From Deltaproteobacteria bacterium UBA4427 (lineage in GTDB: Bacteria > Myxococcota_A > UBA9160 > UBA4427): 64,000 nucleotides of DNA. The stretch is from NCBI GenBank assembly GCA_002390675.1, contig DGPZ01000192.1, positions 1 through 64,000 on the forward strand, read 5' to 3'. Below the pieces are notes generated by a model. That model made no database searches, was not told the DNA's origin, and worked only from the letters and a program-made list of their open reading frames with translations. A program made the translations under genes and the position numbers. Positions 34,106 through 42,819 of this stretch are shown one piece after another (the stretch's first letter is position 1; every line of letters starts with the position of its first letter).

Positions 34106-34915
34106 GTGGGTATCGACTCCAAGATCGTTGCGATCGTCAATATCACCGAAGATTCCTTCTCGGACGGGGGACGGTTCCTCGCCCCCGAGGCCGCGATTAC
34201 CCATGCCCGCGGCCTAGCGGACGACGGCGCCGCTTGGATCGAACTAGGACCCGCCTCGAGCAACCCCGATGCGGGACTGGTCTCCGCAAAGGAACAAATC
34301 CGGCGCCTCACGCCTGTTGTCCTGGCCCTGCAAGAGGGCCCTCTTCCGCTCTCGGTAGATGCGACGAATCCGGAAGTTCTCGCCTGGGCCATCGATGCAA
34401 ATGTCGGGATGCTGAATGATATCCGGGGCTTCCCAGAACCTGCGACACAGGAGCGCGCCGCAGGCTGTGAGGCCAAGCTCGTCGTCGTCCATTCGCTCCT
34501 GGCCGAAGAGCGCGCGACGAGAGACGCGGCGACCCCCGAACAGGTCATGTCATCGATCGATCGTTTTTTCGACCAAAGGCTCGACGAGCTCGTAAGAGCC
34601 GGCGTCCGCGAAGATCGACTCATCGTCGATCCGGGAATGGGCTTTTTCCTCGGCAGCGACCCTCAATCTTCCGTCGAGGTCCTCCGCCGTATCCCGGCAT
34701 TGCGTGAGCGGTTCGGATGCCCCGTTTTCATTTCCGTATCTCGCAAATCGTTTCTTCGCGCGATCACGGGAAAGCCTGTTGAGTCGATCGGTTCAGCCAC
34801 GCTGGCGGCAGAACTCTTCGCGGCGCAAGCGGGTGCGGACTACCTGCGAACCCACGATGTCAGTTCGCTACGAGACGGTCTTAAGATTTCCCGCAGCCTG
34901 AACGCAGAACGTTAG
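34106..34915 (+). CDS. folP: Dihydropteroate synthase with altered second loop
   Basis: Makes 7,8-dihydropteroate from the pterin diphosphate and p-aminobenzoate in folate synthesis. The first motif is VNITEDSFSDGG (11-22), the late motifs are DPGMGFFLG, SVSRKSFLR and THDV. Where most DHPS have GGESTRPGA in loop 2 (which closes over the pABA site), this one has ELGPASSNPDA (46-56), so the Thr and Arg are Ser and Asn. I still judge it a DHPS because all other motifs are intact. The GTG at 34106 is the likely start (a GTG at 34104 is in another frame); ribosome site poor. 269 residues is normal. It is not next to other folate genes. Confidence 0.88.
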   Translation: MGIDSKIVAIVNITEDSFSDGGRFLAPEAAITHARGLADDGAAWIELGPASSNPDAGLVSAKEQIRRLTPVVLALQEGPLPLSVDATNPEVLAWAIDANVGMLNDIRGFPEPATQERAAGCEAKLVVVHSLLAEERATRDAATPEQVMSSIDRFFDQRLDELVRAGVREDRLIVDPGMGFFLGSDPQSSVEVLRRIPALRERFGCPVFISVSRKSFLRAITGKPVESIGSATLAAELFAAQAGADYLRTHDVSSLRDGLKISRSLNAER

Positions 34916-35218
34916 GCGCGAGGCGAAGATTCTAAATCGATTTCGATCCGGGACCATTCGCTCGCTGTGCACGGACAGTTTGGAGGGAAGCACGTGGCGA
35001 TATGGACCAAGCGGCGAAGATGAAACCAACGAGTGTCATTAGATGCAGCCAACTTCCTGCTGGTCGCATGGCACACGCAATGATCTTTGTTGGATCGAGT
35101 CCGTCCATTTGATGTCTACCCGCCCTTCGTCATGCTTACGGCTGAACGCTTCGAAAGAATACTCAACTTCTCTCCCCAATCCCGTGAGATGATCGAATTG
35201 CGCCTCCGATGCATGTTT
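34916..35218. other. Intergenic region
   Basis: About 300 bases between convergent ends (folP and the small hypothetical gene). No stem followed by a T-run is evident and no RNA is recognised. Confidence 0.4.
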
Positions 35219-35593
35219 TCAGAGCCGCGGCCAATCGAAAACCTCTAGGACTCGCTCAGCAAGCGCACGGACGTCCTGCCACACCCCCGCCTCTCGACGC
35301 GCCTCCTCGGTCCATAGCGACGCATCTTTCGCGTCAACCATGGACGAAACATGCGTATCAACAGCCTGTAAAGCGACCAGTTGCTTTTCCGTCGGAAGTG
35401 TCTCAAAACCCTCGACGAAGGACGTATAGGCCTCGTCGAATTCGAAGACGAGGTTCTCGGCAAAGCCTGCCGTCGCTGGCCGCCGCGCCGATTCCTCTGC
35501 GCTCGGAGGCGCTTCTGCAAGACAAGCCACCGCCCGCCAAATTCGTGAGTCCTGACCGCTCGGGACAACTTGCATCAGCTTTAGATCGCTCAT
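35219..35593 (-). CDS. Hypothetical protein, downstream of DoxX
   Basis: A 124-residue protein of unknown family. It begins MSDLKLMQVVPSGQD and is mainly helical and acidic; a few regularly spaced leucines and alanines suggest a helical bundle, and no cysteine cluster, signal peptide or membrane segment is present except one cysteine near residue 30. Its ATG (35593) overlaps the TAA of the DoxX gene by one base (TAATG), which shows that the two are translated together and argues that the frame is real. A longer in-frame start exists but runs into the upstream gene. A partner of DoxX is possible. Confidence 0.65.
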   Translation of the reverse strand: MSDLKLMQVVPSGQDSRIWRAVACLAEAPPSAEESARRPATAGFAENLVFEFDEAYTSFVEGFETLPTEKQLVALQAVDTHVSSMVDAKDASLWTEEARREAGVWQDVRALAERVLEVFDWPRL

Positions 35594-35979
35594 TAGGCGT
35601 CGCCGCGCCCCGCATCCACGCTCCATATACCCGCACCATGAGAAGCTATGAAAAGAAATAGGAAGCAGTAAATCATGGAGAGCTCACCACCATTTTGAAT
35701 CGGCAGAAAGGCTTTAGTGCCATGCGCCATCCAGTAGGCCGCCGCCATGAGTCCGCTACACAATAAAGCGACAGGACGGACAGCCAATCCGATGATGAGG
35801 AGAAGTCCGCCGATCAATTCGATTGGCCCTGCCACGTAGACAATCATGGCAGGCAGGCCTTCGGGCGCGCCCGGTGGAAAACCGATTAGCTTCTGCGTGC
35901 CATGCCACAAGAAATTGAAGCCTGCCACGATGCGCAGCACCGCGTAGAGTTGTCCGTTCCAGGTCTTCAGGAAATCCAT
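35593..35979 (-). CDS. DoxX family membrane protein
   Basis: A small inner-membrane protein with four predicted helices, of the DoxX family. It starts with a short polar helix and then RIVAGFNFLWHGTQKLIGF, the family signature (LWHGxxK), followed by IVYVAGPIELIGGLLLIIGL and two more segments. DoxX-type proteins work near oxidoreductases, in thiosulfate:quinone oxidation, or in redox stress complexes; a specific job is not clear. ATG at 35979. It is the first gene of a two-gene operon with the hypothetical protein at 35219 and is followed by no terminator that I can see. Confidence 0.88.
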   Translation of the reverse strand: MDFLKTWNGQLYAVLRIVAGFNFLWHGTQKLIGFPPGAPEGLPAMIVYVAGPIELIGGLLLIIGLAVRPVALLCSGLMAAAYWMAHGTKAFLPIQNGGELSMIYCFLFLFIASHGAGIWSVDAGRGDA

Positions 35980-36167
35980 CTCGACGGGTCCTCCTAGGGG
36001 CGCCCGGACTTGGGCACTCGGAGCCTAAGCGTACCACGCGGGGGCGACGCCCTCTGCCACTTGCAGTAGAGCAAGACGAAATTCGACGGCGCATGTCGCA
36101 TGACTCAGGTCGCCTTCGCTCGAATAATAATACGCAAGCCACACATCGCTCGGCCTATGCGGCGCTG

Positions 36168-37025
36168 TTATTTCAGCTCCGTGACCTCCTCGAGACCCTC
36201 AATCCCTAGGTAGGGATTCGATGGGTTTCGCCCGGCGGCGATATCCTGCTGACGGACCGCTAGCGCCTCCTTCGTCATGGCATGCGTGAAGATCCAAAAC
36301 TTCTCTTCGCGCATCGCCTCGACTATATCCGCAGCAACCTCGCTGGTCGTGATTCCCATCGCAGTGATCGCCTCGCGAAGCGGAGCCATCGTCGCGGTCT
36401 GCGCAGGCGTAGATTCCGCGCCGTCGTCGCGATTGCGCTCTGAGTTAAAGATCTGCGTCTTCACCAGATTGGGACAAAGGCAGTGCACATGGAGATCTGT
36501 TCCTTCGAGTTCTCGATATAGACTCTCAGACAAGCCAACGACCGCATGCTTAGTCGCCGTGTACATTCCAAGAACCGCGCTTGAAACATGCCCTGCCTCA
36601 GAAGCGGTATTAATGATGTGTCCCCCGCCCGCGTCTCTCATGACGGGACCAAAGCTCGTTATGCCGTACGCAACACCGAGCACATTCACATCGACGATCC
36701 AACGCCAGTCTTCCGGCGTGGTCTCCAGCATAGGACCCGCCGGTGCAACACCCGCGTTGTTAAAGAGGACGTGCACCGATTTATAATGCGCGAGGGTTTG
36801 ATCCTTAAGCGCTTCCACCGAATCGGAATCCCGCACATCGCAAATAACGCCAAGCACATCTCCGCCAGCTTCAGACAGCCGTTTCACTTCGCGGTCCAGA
36901 CTGCCCTGCTCGACATCCGCCATAACGACCTTCATACCCTCTTCGAGGAAGCGCTCGGTCACGCCGAGACCAATCCCACTCGCCGCGCCAGTTACGACAG
37001 CAACCTTGCCCTTAAAGTCCTTCAT
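36168..37025 (-). CDS. Short-chain dehydrogenase/reductase (SDR)
   Basis: A classical SDR. The cofactor motif is VVTGAASGIG, followed by NNAG, and the catalytic residues are in NTASEAGH (Ser) and YTATK (Tyr, Lys). The ATG at 37025 (285 residues) has an AAGGAGCAGAG ribosome site; the frame extends further upstream without support. A C-terminal part of about 60 residues after the core is found in many SDRs of lipid catabolism. Acidic Asp after the second strand (VVMADVE) suggests NAD as cofactor. It is divergent from another SDR at 37213 and could share its promoter region of 187 bases. Confidence 0.9.
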   Translation of the reverse strand: MKDFKGKVAVVTGAASGIGLGVTERFLEEGMKVVMADVEQGSLDREVKRLSEAGGDVLGVICDVRDSDSVEALKDQTLAHYKSVHVLFNNAGVAPAGPMLETTPEDWRWIVDVNVLGVAYGITSFGPVMRDAGGGHIINTASEAGHVSSAVLGMYTATKHAVVGLSESLYRELEGTDLHVHCLCPNLVKTQIFNSERNRDDGAESTPAQTATMAPLREAITAMGITTSEVAADIVEAMREEKFWIFTHAMTKEALAVRQQDIAAGRNPSNPYLGIEGLEEVTELK

Positions 37026-37212
37026 CTCTGCTCCTTGCCGACGGGCTCGGCCCGCTCGCTCTAGGCGTTCCTCGCGAATCGCCTTTGTCTCGATACTAGC
37101 TGGCGGCCGCCGCTCCGCGCGGCCAAGCCTGGTGAAACTATGCAGTGACCAGCCGTTTCCGGACTGCATTCTCGGGGAGGGCGGAGCAGATTAGGCGGGC
37201 TAGACTTTAGAG

Positions 37213-38001
37213 ATGCCTATTCTTGATCGCTTCCGAATTGATGACAAAGTTGCCCTCGTAACCGGCGCCGGCCGCGGAATCGGGCGCGCTACTGCGCTCG
37301 CACTCGCCGAAAACGGGGCTGACATTGCACTCGCCGCACGCAGCGTTGACCAGCTTGAGCTCGTTGCCGAAGAGATTCGCAAACTCGGTCGCCGTGCCCT
37401 CGTCGTTCAATGCAACGCCGCCAGGACCGAAAACCTAGAAATCTTTGTCGCAAAAGCCATGTCCGAATTTGGGCGCATCGACATCGTGATTAACAACGTC
37501 GGCGGATCCATGCCGAAAGATTTTCTAGATACCTCGGAACAGGATTTCGCGGGCGCGTTCCACTTCAACGTGACGACAGCATTCGCGCTTTCGAAGGCCG
37601 CCGTCCCGCACATGCAGGAAAACGGCGGCGCGATCGTGAACATTTCGTCATCAATCGGCCAAATGACGGGCAAGGGCTTCACGGCCTACGGCACAGCAAA
37701 GGGCGCGATGACCCATTTTACAAAACTGCTTGCTGAAGACCTAGCGCCTAAAATTCGGGTGAATGCGATCGCCGTCGGCTCAACCGCGACCTCCGCGCTT
37801 GAAACGGTACTCACGAACGACACTGTGCATAACGCCATGGTGGAGGCGACGCCGCTCAAGCGCCTCGGAGAACCCGAGGACATAGCCCTCGGCGCTCTCT
37901 ATCTGTCATCTCCGGCGAGCGCCTTCGTGACAGGATCGATCATGGATATCCACGGCGGAATCACCAGCGCGAACCTCGACCTCGACCTGGCCGGCATTTA
38001 G
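37213..38001 (+). CDS. Short-chain dehydrogenase/reductase (SDR)
   Basis: A classical SDR of 262 residues. The cofactor motif is VTGAGRGIGRA, with Arg in the second strand (ALAARS) that favours NADP(H). NNVGG replaces NNAGG, a common variant, and the catalytic triad is Ser in NISSSIG with YGTAK. The C-terminus VTGSIMDIHGGI is typical. Such enzymes are usually 3-hydroxy/3-oxo reductases or 7-alpha-hydroxysteroid dehydrogenase-like; the sequence does not decide. ATG at 37213 with TTTAGAG upstream, a weak site. Divergent from the SDR at 36168 and convergent with the CoA-transferase at 38034. Confidence 0.9.
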   Translation: MPILDRFRIDDKVALVTGAGRGIGRATALALAENGADIALAARSVDQLELVAEEIRKLGRRALVVQCNAARTENLEIFVAKAMSEFGRIDIVINNVGGSMPKDFLDTSEQDFAGAFHFNVTTAFALSKAAVPHMQENGGAIVNISSSIGQMTGKGFTAYGTAKGAMTHFTKLLAEDLAPKIRVNAIAVGSTATSALETVLTNDTVHNAMVEATPLKRLGEPEDIALGALYLSSPASAFVTGSIMDIHGGITSANLDLDLAGI

Positions 38002-38033
38002 CCAGCACGCGACGCCCTGATTAGCCCGTGGCG

Positions 38034-40418
38034 CTATTCCGTGACTTCGAGGACGCCTGCGTCAATGTACTTTTGAACCGCGTCGTCCTCTAGGCCAATC
38101 AGATCTCGCGCGATCGCACGTGTGTGCTCTCCTATGAACGGCGCCTGGAAGAACTGAATATCTTCCATCCCCGTCGTATGGAATGCGGGTCCCTCGAAGG
38201 CCATCCAGCCGAGTCCCTGTTGGTCGAGCCAGCGACCGTAGCCCCGCGCTTGATAGTGTGGATCCGAAAGCTGGTCTCCTGTCGTGTACATCGGCGCAGA
38301 AGGCACGCCAAACATCTGCAGCGTCGCCGTCGCTATGCGCTTGCTCATTCCACCGGTCCATGCCGTCAGCTTCTCGTCGATCATGTCGTGTGCTGCCTGA
38401 CGTCCGGAAACGGTCGCGAGTTTTTCGTCTTCCGCCCACTCGGGCGTACCCATAGCGCCTACCAAACCTCGCCAGTCTTCGTCGTTTCGAACCGTAATCG
38501 CAACCCATTGATCAGTGCCCGCACTGGGATAGACACCCCAAGGCGCGCCCCGCTCACGGCGATTACCAGTCGGCTCAACGCTTCCCGGATTTAGGCCCGC
38601 CTTCATTATCTGGTCGCCGATGATTTGGGCGACAGCCTCAGCTTGTGCAACCGAAGTGTGCGCGCCCTCTCCGGTTCGCTCGCGACGAATCAAACCCGCG
38701 AGGGCTGAAATTGAAAGTAATCGGCCCGCCAGGTGGTCCGGGAAGATTGAGGTCGATCCCGCCGGTAGCCCCTCTTCTGGATAATCCCAGAGATAAGCGA
38801 GTCCACCGATCGGCTGGGTACTCGGCCCGTAGCCAATCCAATCTGCCCAAGCTCCGTGGTTCCCTAGCAACTGGCTGCTCGCCATTACTAGATTGGGATT
38901 TGTCTCCGACAGGTGTTCGTAGCCAACGCCCATGGCCGACATCATTCCCGTCGAGCCGTTCTCTGTCACCACGTCGACATGTTTCGCGATTTCATGAACA
39001 AGCGCGAGGCCCTGCTTGTCCTTCAGGTTCACACCGAAACCACGCTTGCTGCGATTCGAGGAGGCGAAGGAAGCACTCATCTCCGTCGACATCACGACGC
39101 GAATAAAATCGGGGTAGGTCCGGCTTTCAACCTTGATCACGTCGGCGCCGTAATCTGCAAAGAAACGCGCGGCTTCAACACCCACCCCGCCGATACCGAA
39201 ATCCAGAACACGAAGCCCTTCGAAGGGACGCGAAGGATCCGGCCGATCTCCGCTTGGCGCCGGCCGAGCGTCGCTCCAAAAACCATCCGCAATTTGATCC
39301 GCGTGTTCATCGATCGACGGAGGTCGCGTGCGGTATCCCTGGCGCACCGAATCGACTTCAAAAAAGCCCGCTGGGAAGGGGCCCGTCGCGCCTTCGGCGT
39401 ACTCCACATCTATGAATGTATCTCGAGACTTAAAGTGGTCATTGTCGAGAACTTCGTTCGGTGACAACACGGGAGTACAAACGATCCCGCGTTTCTGCGC
39501 TTCGAAGGAAACCTCTTCGTGAGTCATCGTCGCAAAGAGGTCGCCTATCACGACTCCCAATGCATCTGCGATCGCCATCCGTCCCAAGAAACTGTCGTAG
39601 GCCGGATCTCGCAGGTAGTCGGGATCCCCCAACCACTCGCGCATCGCGTGCCACTGCCGTGGCGCCATCATCACAAGACGGACGTAGCCCTGCTTGCACG
39701 GAAAGATCGGGTATACGGGACCAGAGCCCACTCGCGACTGCGGGGTATCATTGCCCTGCGCTTCCGTGGCGGAGCCGTTCGAGAACGACCAATCCGTTTG
39801 CTGCGCCACCGCTTCCATTACAGACAAATCGATCGTCTGTCCCCAGCCGGTCTTCATGCGCTGGTAGTAGGCGACCATCGTTGAATAGGCGCCCATGATG
39901 CCGGCAATGTCGTAACACATGGCACCCGGTGAAAAGAGCGGCTCGCGGTCGGCCGTTCCCGCCTTGAATTGCATCCCAGCGACAGCGCACATGGTCGAAT
40001 CCGTCGCGACCCAATCACGGTAAGGTCCAGTCTGCCCAAAGTCAGAAATTGACAGGACGATCAAGTGAGGGAAACGATCGCTTAACGCCAAGGGGGCGAG
40101 ACCGAGTTCAGCCATGCGACCTGGCTTTTCGGATTCGATCAGGACATCTGCACGCGAAAGCAGATCGACTAGACGTTCACGGTCGGACTCCGATTCCATG
40201 TCCAGAGCGAGCCCGAGCTTATTCGCGTTGCGATAAGCGAAGTAGAGACTGCGACCCTCTGAATCAAAAGGCGGCAAGCAGCGAGAGTGCGCGCCCGCCT
40301 TGGGTTCGACTCGGATCACTTCGGCGCCGAGGTCTCCGAGGATACGACCAGCGAGTTCGCCTTTTTCGTCAGCGAGATCAATGACGCGAAGACCTTCAAG
40401 GGGGGATTCGTTCGACAT
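38034..40418 (-). CDS. Two-domain CaiB/BaiF family CoA-transferase
   Basis: A class III CoA-transferase with two CaiB-type domains in one chain of 794 residues. Single-domain members have about 400 residues. Domain 1 spans about 5-385, domain 2 about 398-790, each beginning with a GLRVxDL/DF strand. Asp170 (CYDIAG) and Asp561 (FPDHLAG) fit the catalytic aspartate that forms the acyl-CoA thioester intermediate, so both halves keep it. It moves CoA between carboxylic acids, e.g. to activate a lipid or steroid acid. ATG at 40418. The phosphotransferase gene is 138 bases upstream on the same strand and may be co-transcribed. Confidence 0.92.
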   Translation of the reverse strand: MSNESPLEGLRVIDLADEKGELAGRILGDLGAEVIRVEPKAGAHSRCLPPFDSEGRSLYFAYRNANKLGLALDMESESDRERLVDLLSRADVLIESEKPGRMAELGLAPLALSDRFPHLIVLSISDFGQTGPYRDWVATDSTMCAVAGMQFKAGTADREPLFSPGAMCYDIAGIMGAYSTMVAYYQRMKTGWGQTIDLSVMEAVAQQTDWSFSNGSATEAQGNDTPQSRVGSGPVYPIFPCKQGYVRLVMMAPRQWHAMREWLGDPDYLRDPAYDSFLGRMAIADALGVVIGDLFATMTHEEVSFEAQKRGIVCTPVLSPNEVLDNDHFKSRDTFIDVEYAEGATGPFPAGFFEVDSVRQGYRTRPPSIDEHADQIADGFWSDARPAPSGDRPDPSRPFEGLRVLDFGIGGVGVEAARFFADYGADVIKVESRTYPDFIRVVMSTEMSASFASSNRSKRGFGVNLKDKQGLALVHEIAKHVDVVTENGSTGMMSAMGVGYEHLSETNPNLVMASSQLLGNHGAWADWIGYGPSTQPIGGLAYLWDYPEEGLPAGSTSIFPDHLAGRLLSISALAGLIRRERTGEGAHTSVAQAEAVAQIIGDQIMKAGLNPGSVEPTGNRRERGAPWGVYPSAGTDQWVAITVRNDEDWRGLVGAMGTPEWAEDEKLATVSGRQAAHDMIDEKLTAWTGGMSKRIATATLQMFGVPSAPMYTTGDQLSDPHYQARGYGRWLDQQGLGWMAFEGPAFHTTGMEDIQFFQAPFIGEHTRAIARDLIGLEDDAVQKYIDAGVLEVTE

Positions 40419-40556
40419 GACGGGGCGGCGCTCCTGAGAAAATTTCCGAATGCGATGGAGGTGATGACTTCAACTAAGCCGCCGGACCTGCACCTCAAGA
40501 GTGCAAACCGAGACGAATGCGAGTGTTCTCCCGGATCTTCTCCGGAACTCGAAATG

Positions 40557-41933
40557 CTAACGGAGAACCGGCAGTGCCGCGTCCTGTTGTTCGCGCAAAA
40601 CCGGGTAGAGAAGCGACTCCTCCCGGGACAAGCGGCGATGGAAATATCGGATGAAATCCGCGTCGCGCTCCGGGCCCGAGGAAAGCACGAGCTCTTCCAG
40701 AGCGGCCTCCCCTTCCTGCCACGAATCGGGCCGCATTCCGAGCAATTTTGCCATGTCATCAAGGTCTTCCGCCTCGATCTGCGCACCAAACTGATCCGCG
40801 CGCGCAAGATAAACGGCGGTTCGTTGGATCCGGTCCAGTTCATAAGCGCGCTCCCCGTCCTCCCCTGCATCCGCGGGGTCGAATAGATCCACGAGCTGTC
40901 TAATCGCCGGAGCGCGTCGCGAAGGGCGAGCGACAGGAAGTGTCGGCGGGTCGAGCTCCGTCCCCGTCGCATGCGCCATGACCTCTAGGCCACAGCGCCC
41001 GTACACCACATACCACCCCAGGTACTGAACGTAGTTGGCGCTCTTAACGGGATTCGTCACCTGATGGGCAACCGAGAGCGGATTGAGGAGTGCAAAGCGA
41101 ATTGTATGGAAATCGACCACGGCAAGATCGACTTCCCGACCGCTGATCGCCCCATAGCGATGCATCACGTCGCCGAGCGGAGTGACCATAGGCTCCGTTA
41201 GGTCTCGTGTACGAAAGCCGGCGAGGTCCGCCGCATAGTCCCCAATATACCCGAGCTCAAAATCGAGCAGTCCCGTAAGTCCGTCGTCGTCGTACATAAA
41301 CTGACCCGAGTCGCAGACAAGGAACGAAAGCTCACCGCGATCCTTCGGCACGTTCCGCTTACACCAGGCGAGTTGGAATTCGATCATCGGATCCGGCGCG
41401 GTCTTCCCTGCGCGGTACCCCTTTTCAAAGCCCAGCGTCTCCCCCATACAGCTGGCTTCGGCGCTCGGCGGACGGCGATATCCAATTGCCTCGAACTCTT
41501 CGACCGGAATCGAATGCACCTTCGCCAGGTCCGTTAAGTACTCATCCAGGACCTTCGCGCGATGCGCATCATCGTTCGCGCGGTCGAGACTAAACCGTCC
41601 AGGGATCTTCTCTAGCAGAAGCCCCGGCGGGTCCTCGCAGACGCCGTACGCATGGGGCACAGCGACCCCGTGTCGCTCGAAGATTTCGATGACCGCCATC
41701 TCTTTGCGCAGCGGCTTCGTATCTCGATGGAATTCGCCGCGTGCACCCCGCCAATAGAGCGGAATAATTTCACCCTCATTCGTTTCTAGATCAAAGAAGC
41801 AGGCGGGGCGCCAACGGGGTTGCGGCTCCCAAGCAACAACGCGACCTCCGAGCTGATCTTCCGCCCACGCGAATGCTTTCTGCCAATGCGCAGGCAGTTC
41901 CGTGCTCATACTCTCGCTGAGTTCTACTCGCAT
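40557..41933 (-). CDS. Aminoglycoside phosphotransferase-like (APH/choline kinase fold) protein
   Basis: A protein of the APH family, 458 residues, in which the kinase fold ends at about residue 340 and a helical C-terminal domain follows. The catalytic region is FLVCDSGQF (204-212), aligned with the usual HGDxxxxN, so the loop has VCD and the Asp (Asp208) is kept while the Asn position is Gln; the metal-binding Asp is in LLDFE (222-226). Homologues often sit near acyl-CoA dehydrogenases and CoA-transferases, and their substrate is unknown. ATG at 41933 with GAGGCGAG upstream; a start eight residues later is possible. It is upstream of the two-domain CoA-transferase, likely one operon. Confidence 0.8.
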   Translation of the reverse strand: MRVELSESMSTELPAHWQKAFAWAEDQLGGRVVAWEPQPRWRPACFFDLETNEGEIIPLYWRGARGEFHRDTKPLRKEMAVIEIFERHGVAVPHAYGVCEDPPGLLLEKIPGRFSLDRANDDAHRAKVLDEYLTDLAKVHSIPVEEFEAIGYRRPPSAEASCMGETLGFEKGYRAGKTAPDPMIEFQLAWCKRNVPKDRGELSFLVCDSGQFMYDDDGLTGLLDFELGYIGDYAADLAGFRTRDLTEPMVTPLGDVMHRYGAISGREVDLAVVDFHTIRFALLNPLSVAHQVTNPVKSANYVQYLGWYVVYGRCGLEVMAHATGTELDPPTLPVARPSRRAPAIRQLVDLFDPADAGEDGERAYELDRIQRTAVYLARADQFGAQIEAEDLDDMAKLLGMRPDSWQEGEAALEELVLSSGPERDADFIRYFHRRLSREESLLYPVLREQQDAALPVLR

Positions 41934-42236
41934 TATTCTCGCCTCTTTGCTTCGCGCCGACTAAGTGAGCGACGCGTGCTCGGCCCGAACATTTCGCACG
42001 GTCGGAATCGATGCGCAATTCCTCACACGAAGAGCTTAGTTGCACCTTGATGAAGTGAAATAGTGAGTTTTTGCGTATCGCCGACGTGCGTCGCATAGAA
42101 CTTTGAGCGGAGGACTAAAGGCAAGCCATCGGAACTCCGACCAATCCGGTATCAGCCCCACACCCTACTCATTGGTTGAAGGCTGCCCCCAAGCCCAAAG
42201 GGACACAGATCCCCGGGCGACATCGGAGATTTTTTC
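41934..42236. other. Intergenic region between divergent genes
   Basis: About 300 bases; contains the promoter of the phosphotransferase operon (minus) and of the hypothetical gene at 42237 (plus). Short AT-rich stretch near 42055-42075. No operator or RNA recognised. Confidence 0.4.
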
Positions 42237-42737
42237 ATGGGTACCGCCGTCTGGATCGAGAAAGCGCAATTCCGAATGAGTGGCGCAGGTGAACGCGCCG
42301 CCGTCGCTGCCGCGAAGGCTGCGTTTCCTTCCGAGCAGATCTTCGTCGCTCGTGGCGTCAACGAGCGCCCGACTGCCTACCGCAGCTTCGCCTCAGCAAC
42401 GACCTTTGCCGGCATAGTCCGCTCCGTCATCGGCCTCGGCGAACATATCATCATCCATGAAATGCCTGATGGCGGCGTCTCCAGCTGCGGCCGCGAAGGC
42501 ATGATGGACGAGCTTCCCGCTCGCGCCATCGCACGCTTCTTCGAGCCTATCGCCCCATACATCGAATCCGGAAGCTATCTCGAGTTCGAATCGGACCACG
42601 GCGGTATGTGGACTCGCTTCGAATTCCACGATGGCGGCATGCGCGTTGTAGAGCGCGAACTCGGCGCTGACGAAATAGGTGACTGGGGCGTGATCGAACA
42701 CGACCGCACCGAAGTGCTGCTCGACCCCCTGCCCTAA
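42237..42737 (+). CDS. Hypothetical protein
   Basis: A 166-residue protein that I do not recognise. It begins MGTAVWIEKAQFRMSGAG and has alternating strands and helices, with several Gly and Glu-rich parts (VIGLGEHIIIHEMPDGG, YLEFESDHGGMW, FEFHDGGMRVVERELG), a pattern like a beta-rich ligand-binding or immunity-type fold. No signal peptide, membrane helix or cysteine motif. The ATG at 42237 follows GGAGATTTTTTC. Codon use and length support a real gene, and no overlapping frame is better. It stands between a divergent phosphotransferase operon and the convergent FMN-binding protein. Confidence 0.7.
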   Translation: MGTAVWIEKAQFRMSGAGERAAVAAAKAAFPSEQIFVARGVNERPTAYRSFASATTFAGIVRSVIGLGEHIIIHEMPDGGVSSCGREGMMDELPARAIARFFEPIAPYIESGSYLEFESDHGGMWTRFEFHDGGMRVVERELGADEIGDWGVIEHDRTEVLLDPLP

Positions 42738-42819
42738 CAAGCACAGTCGAACCGGCAGAGAGGCTTCGCCTCACTCAGGCCTAAGCCGTAGGCGGCGTCC
42801 TCCTCGGCTCAGAGCCGGA

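Noticed and set aside
42755..42785. GAGGC-TTC-GCCTC hairpin between convergent genes
   Set aside because: Five-base-pair stem with no T-run.
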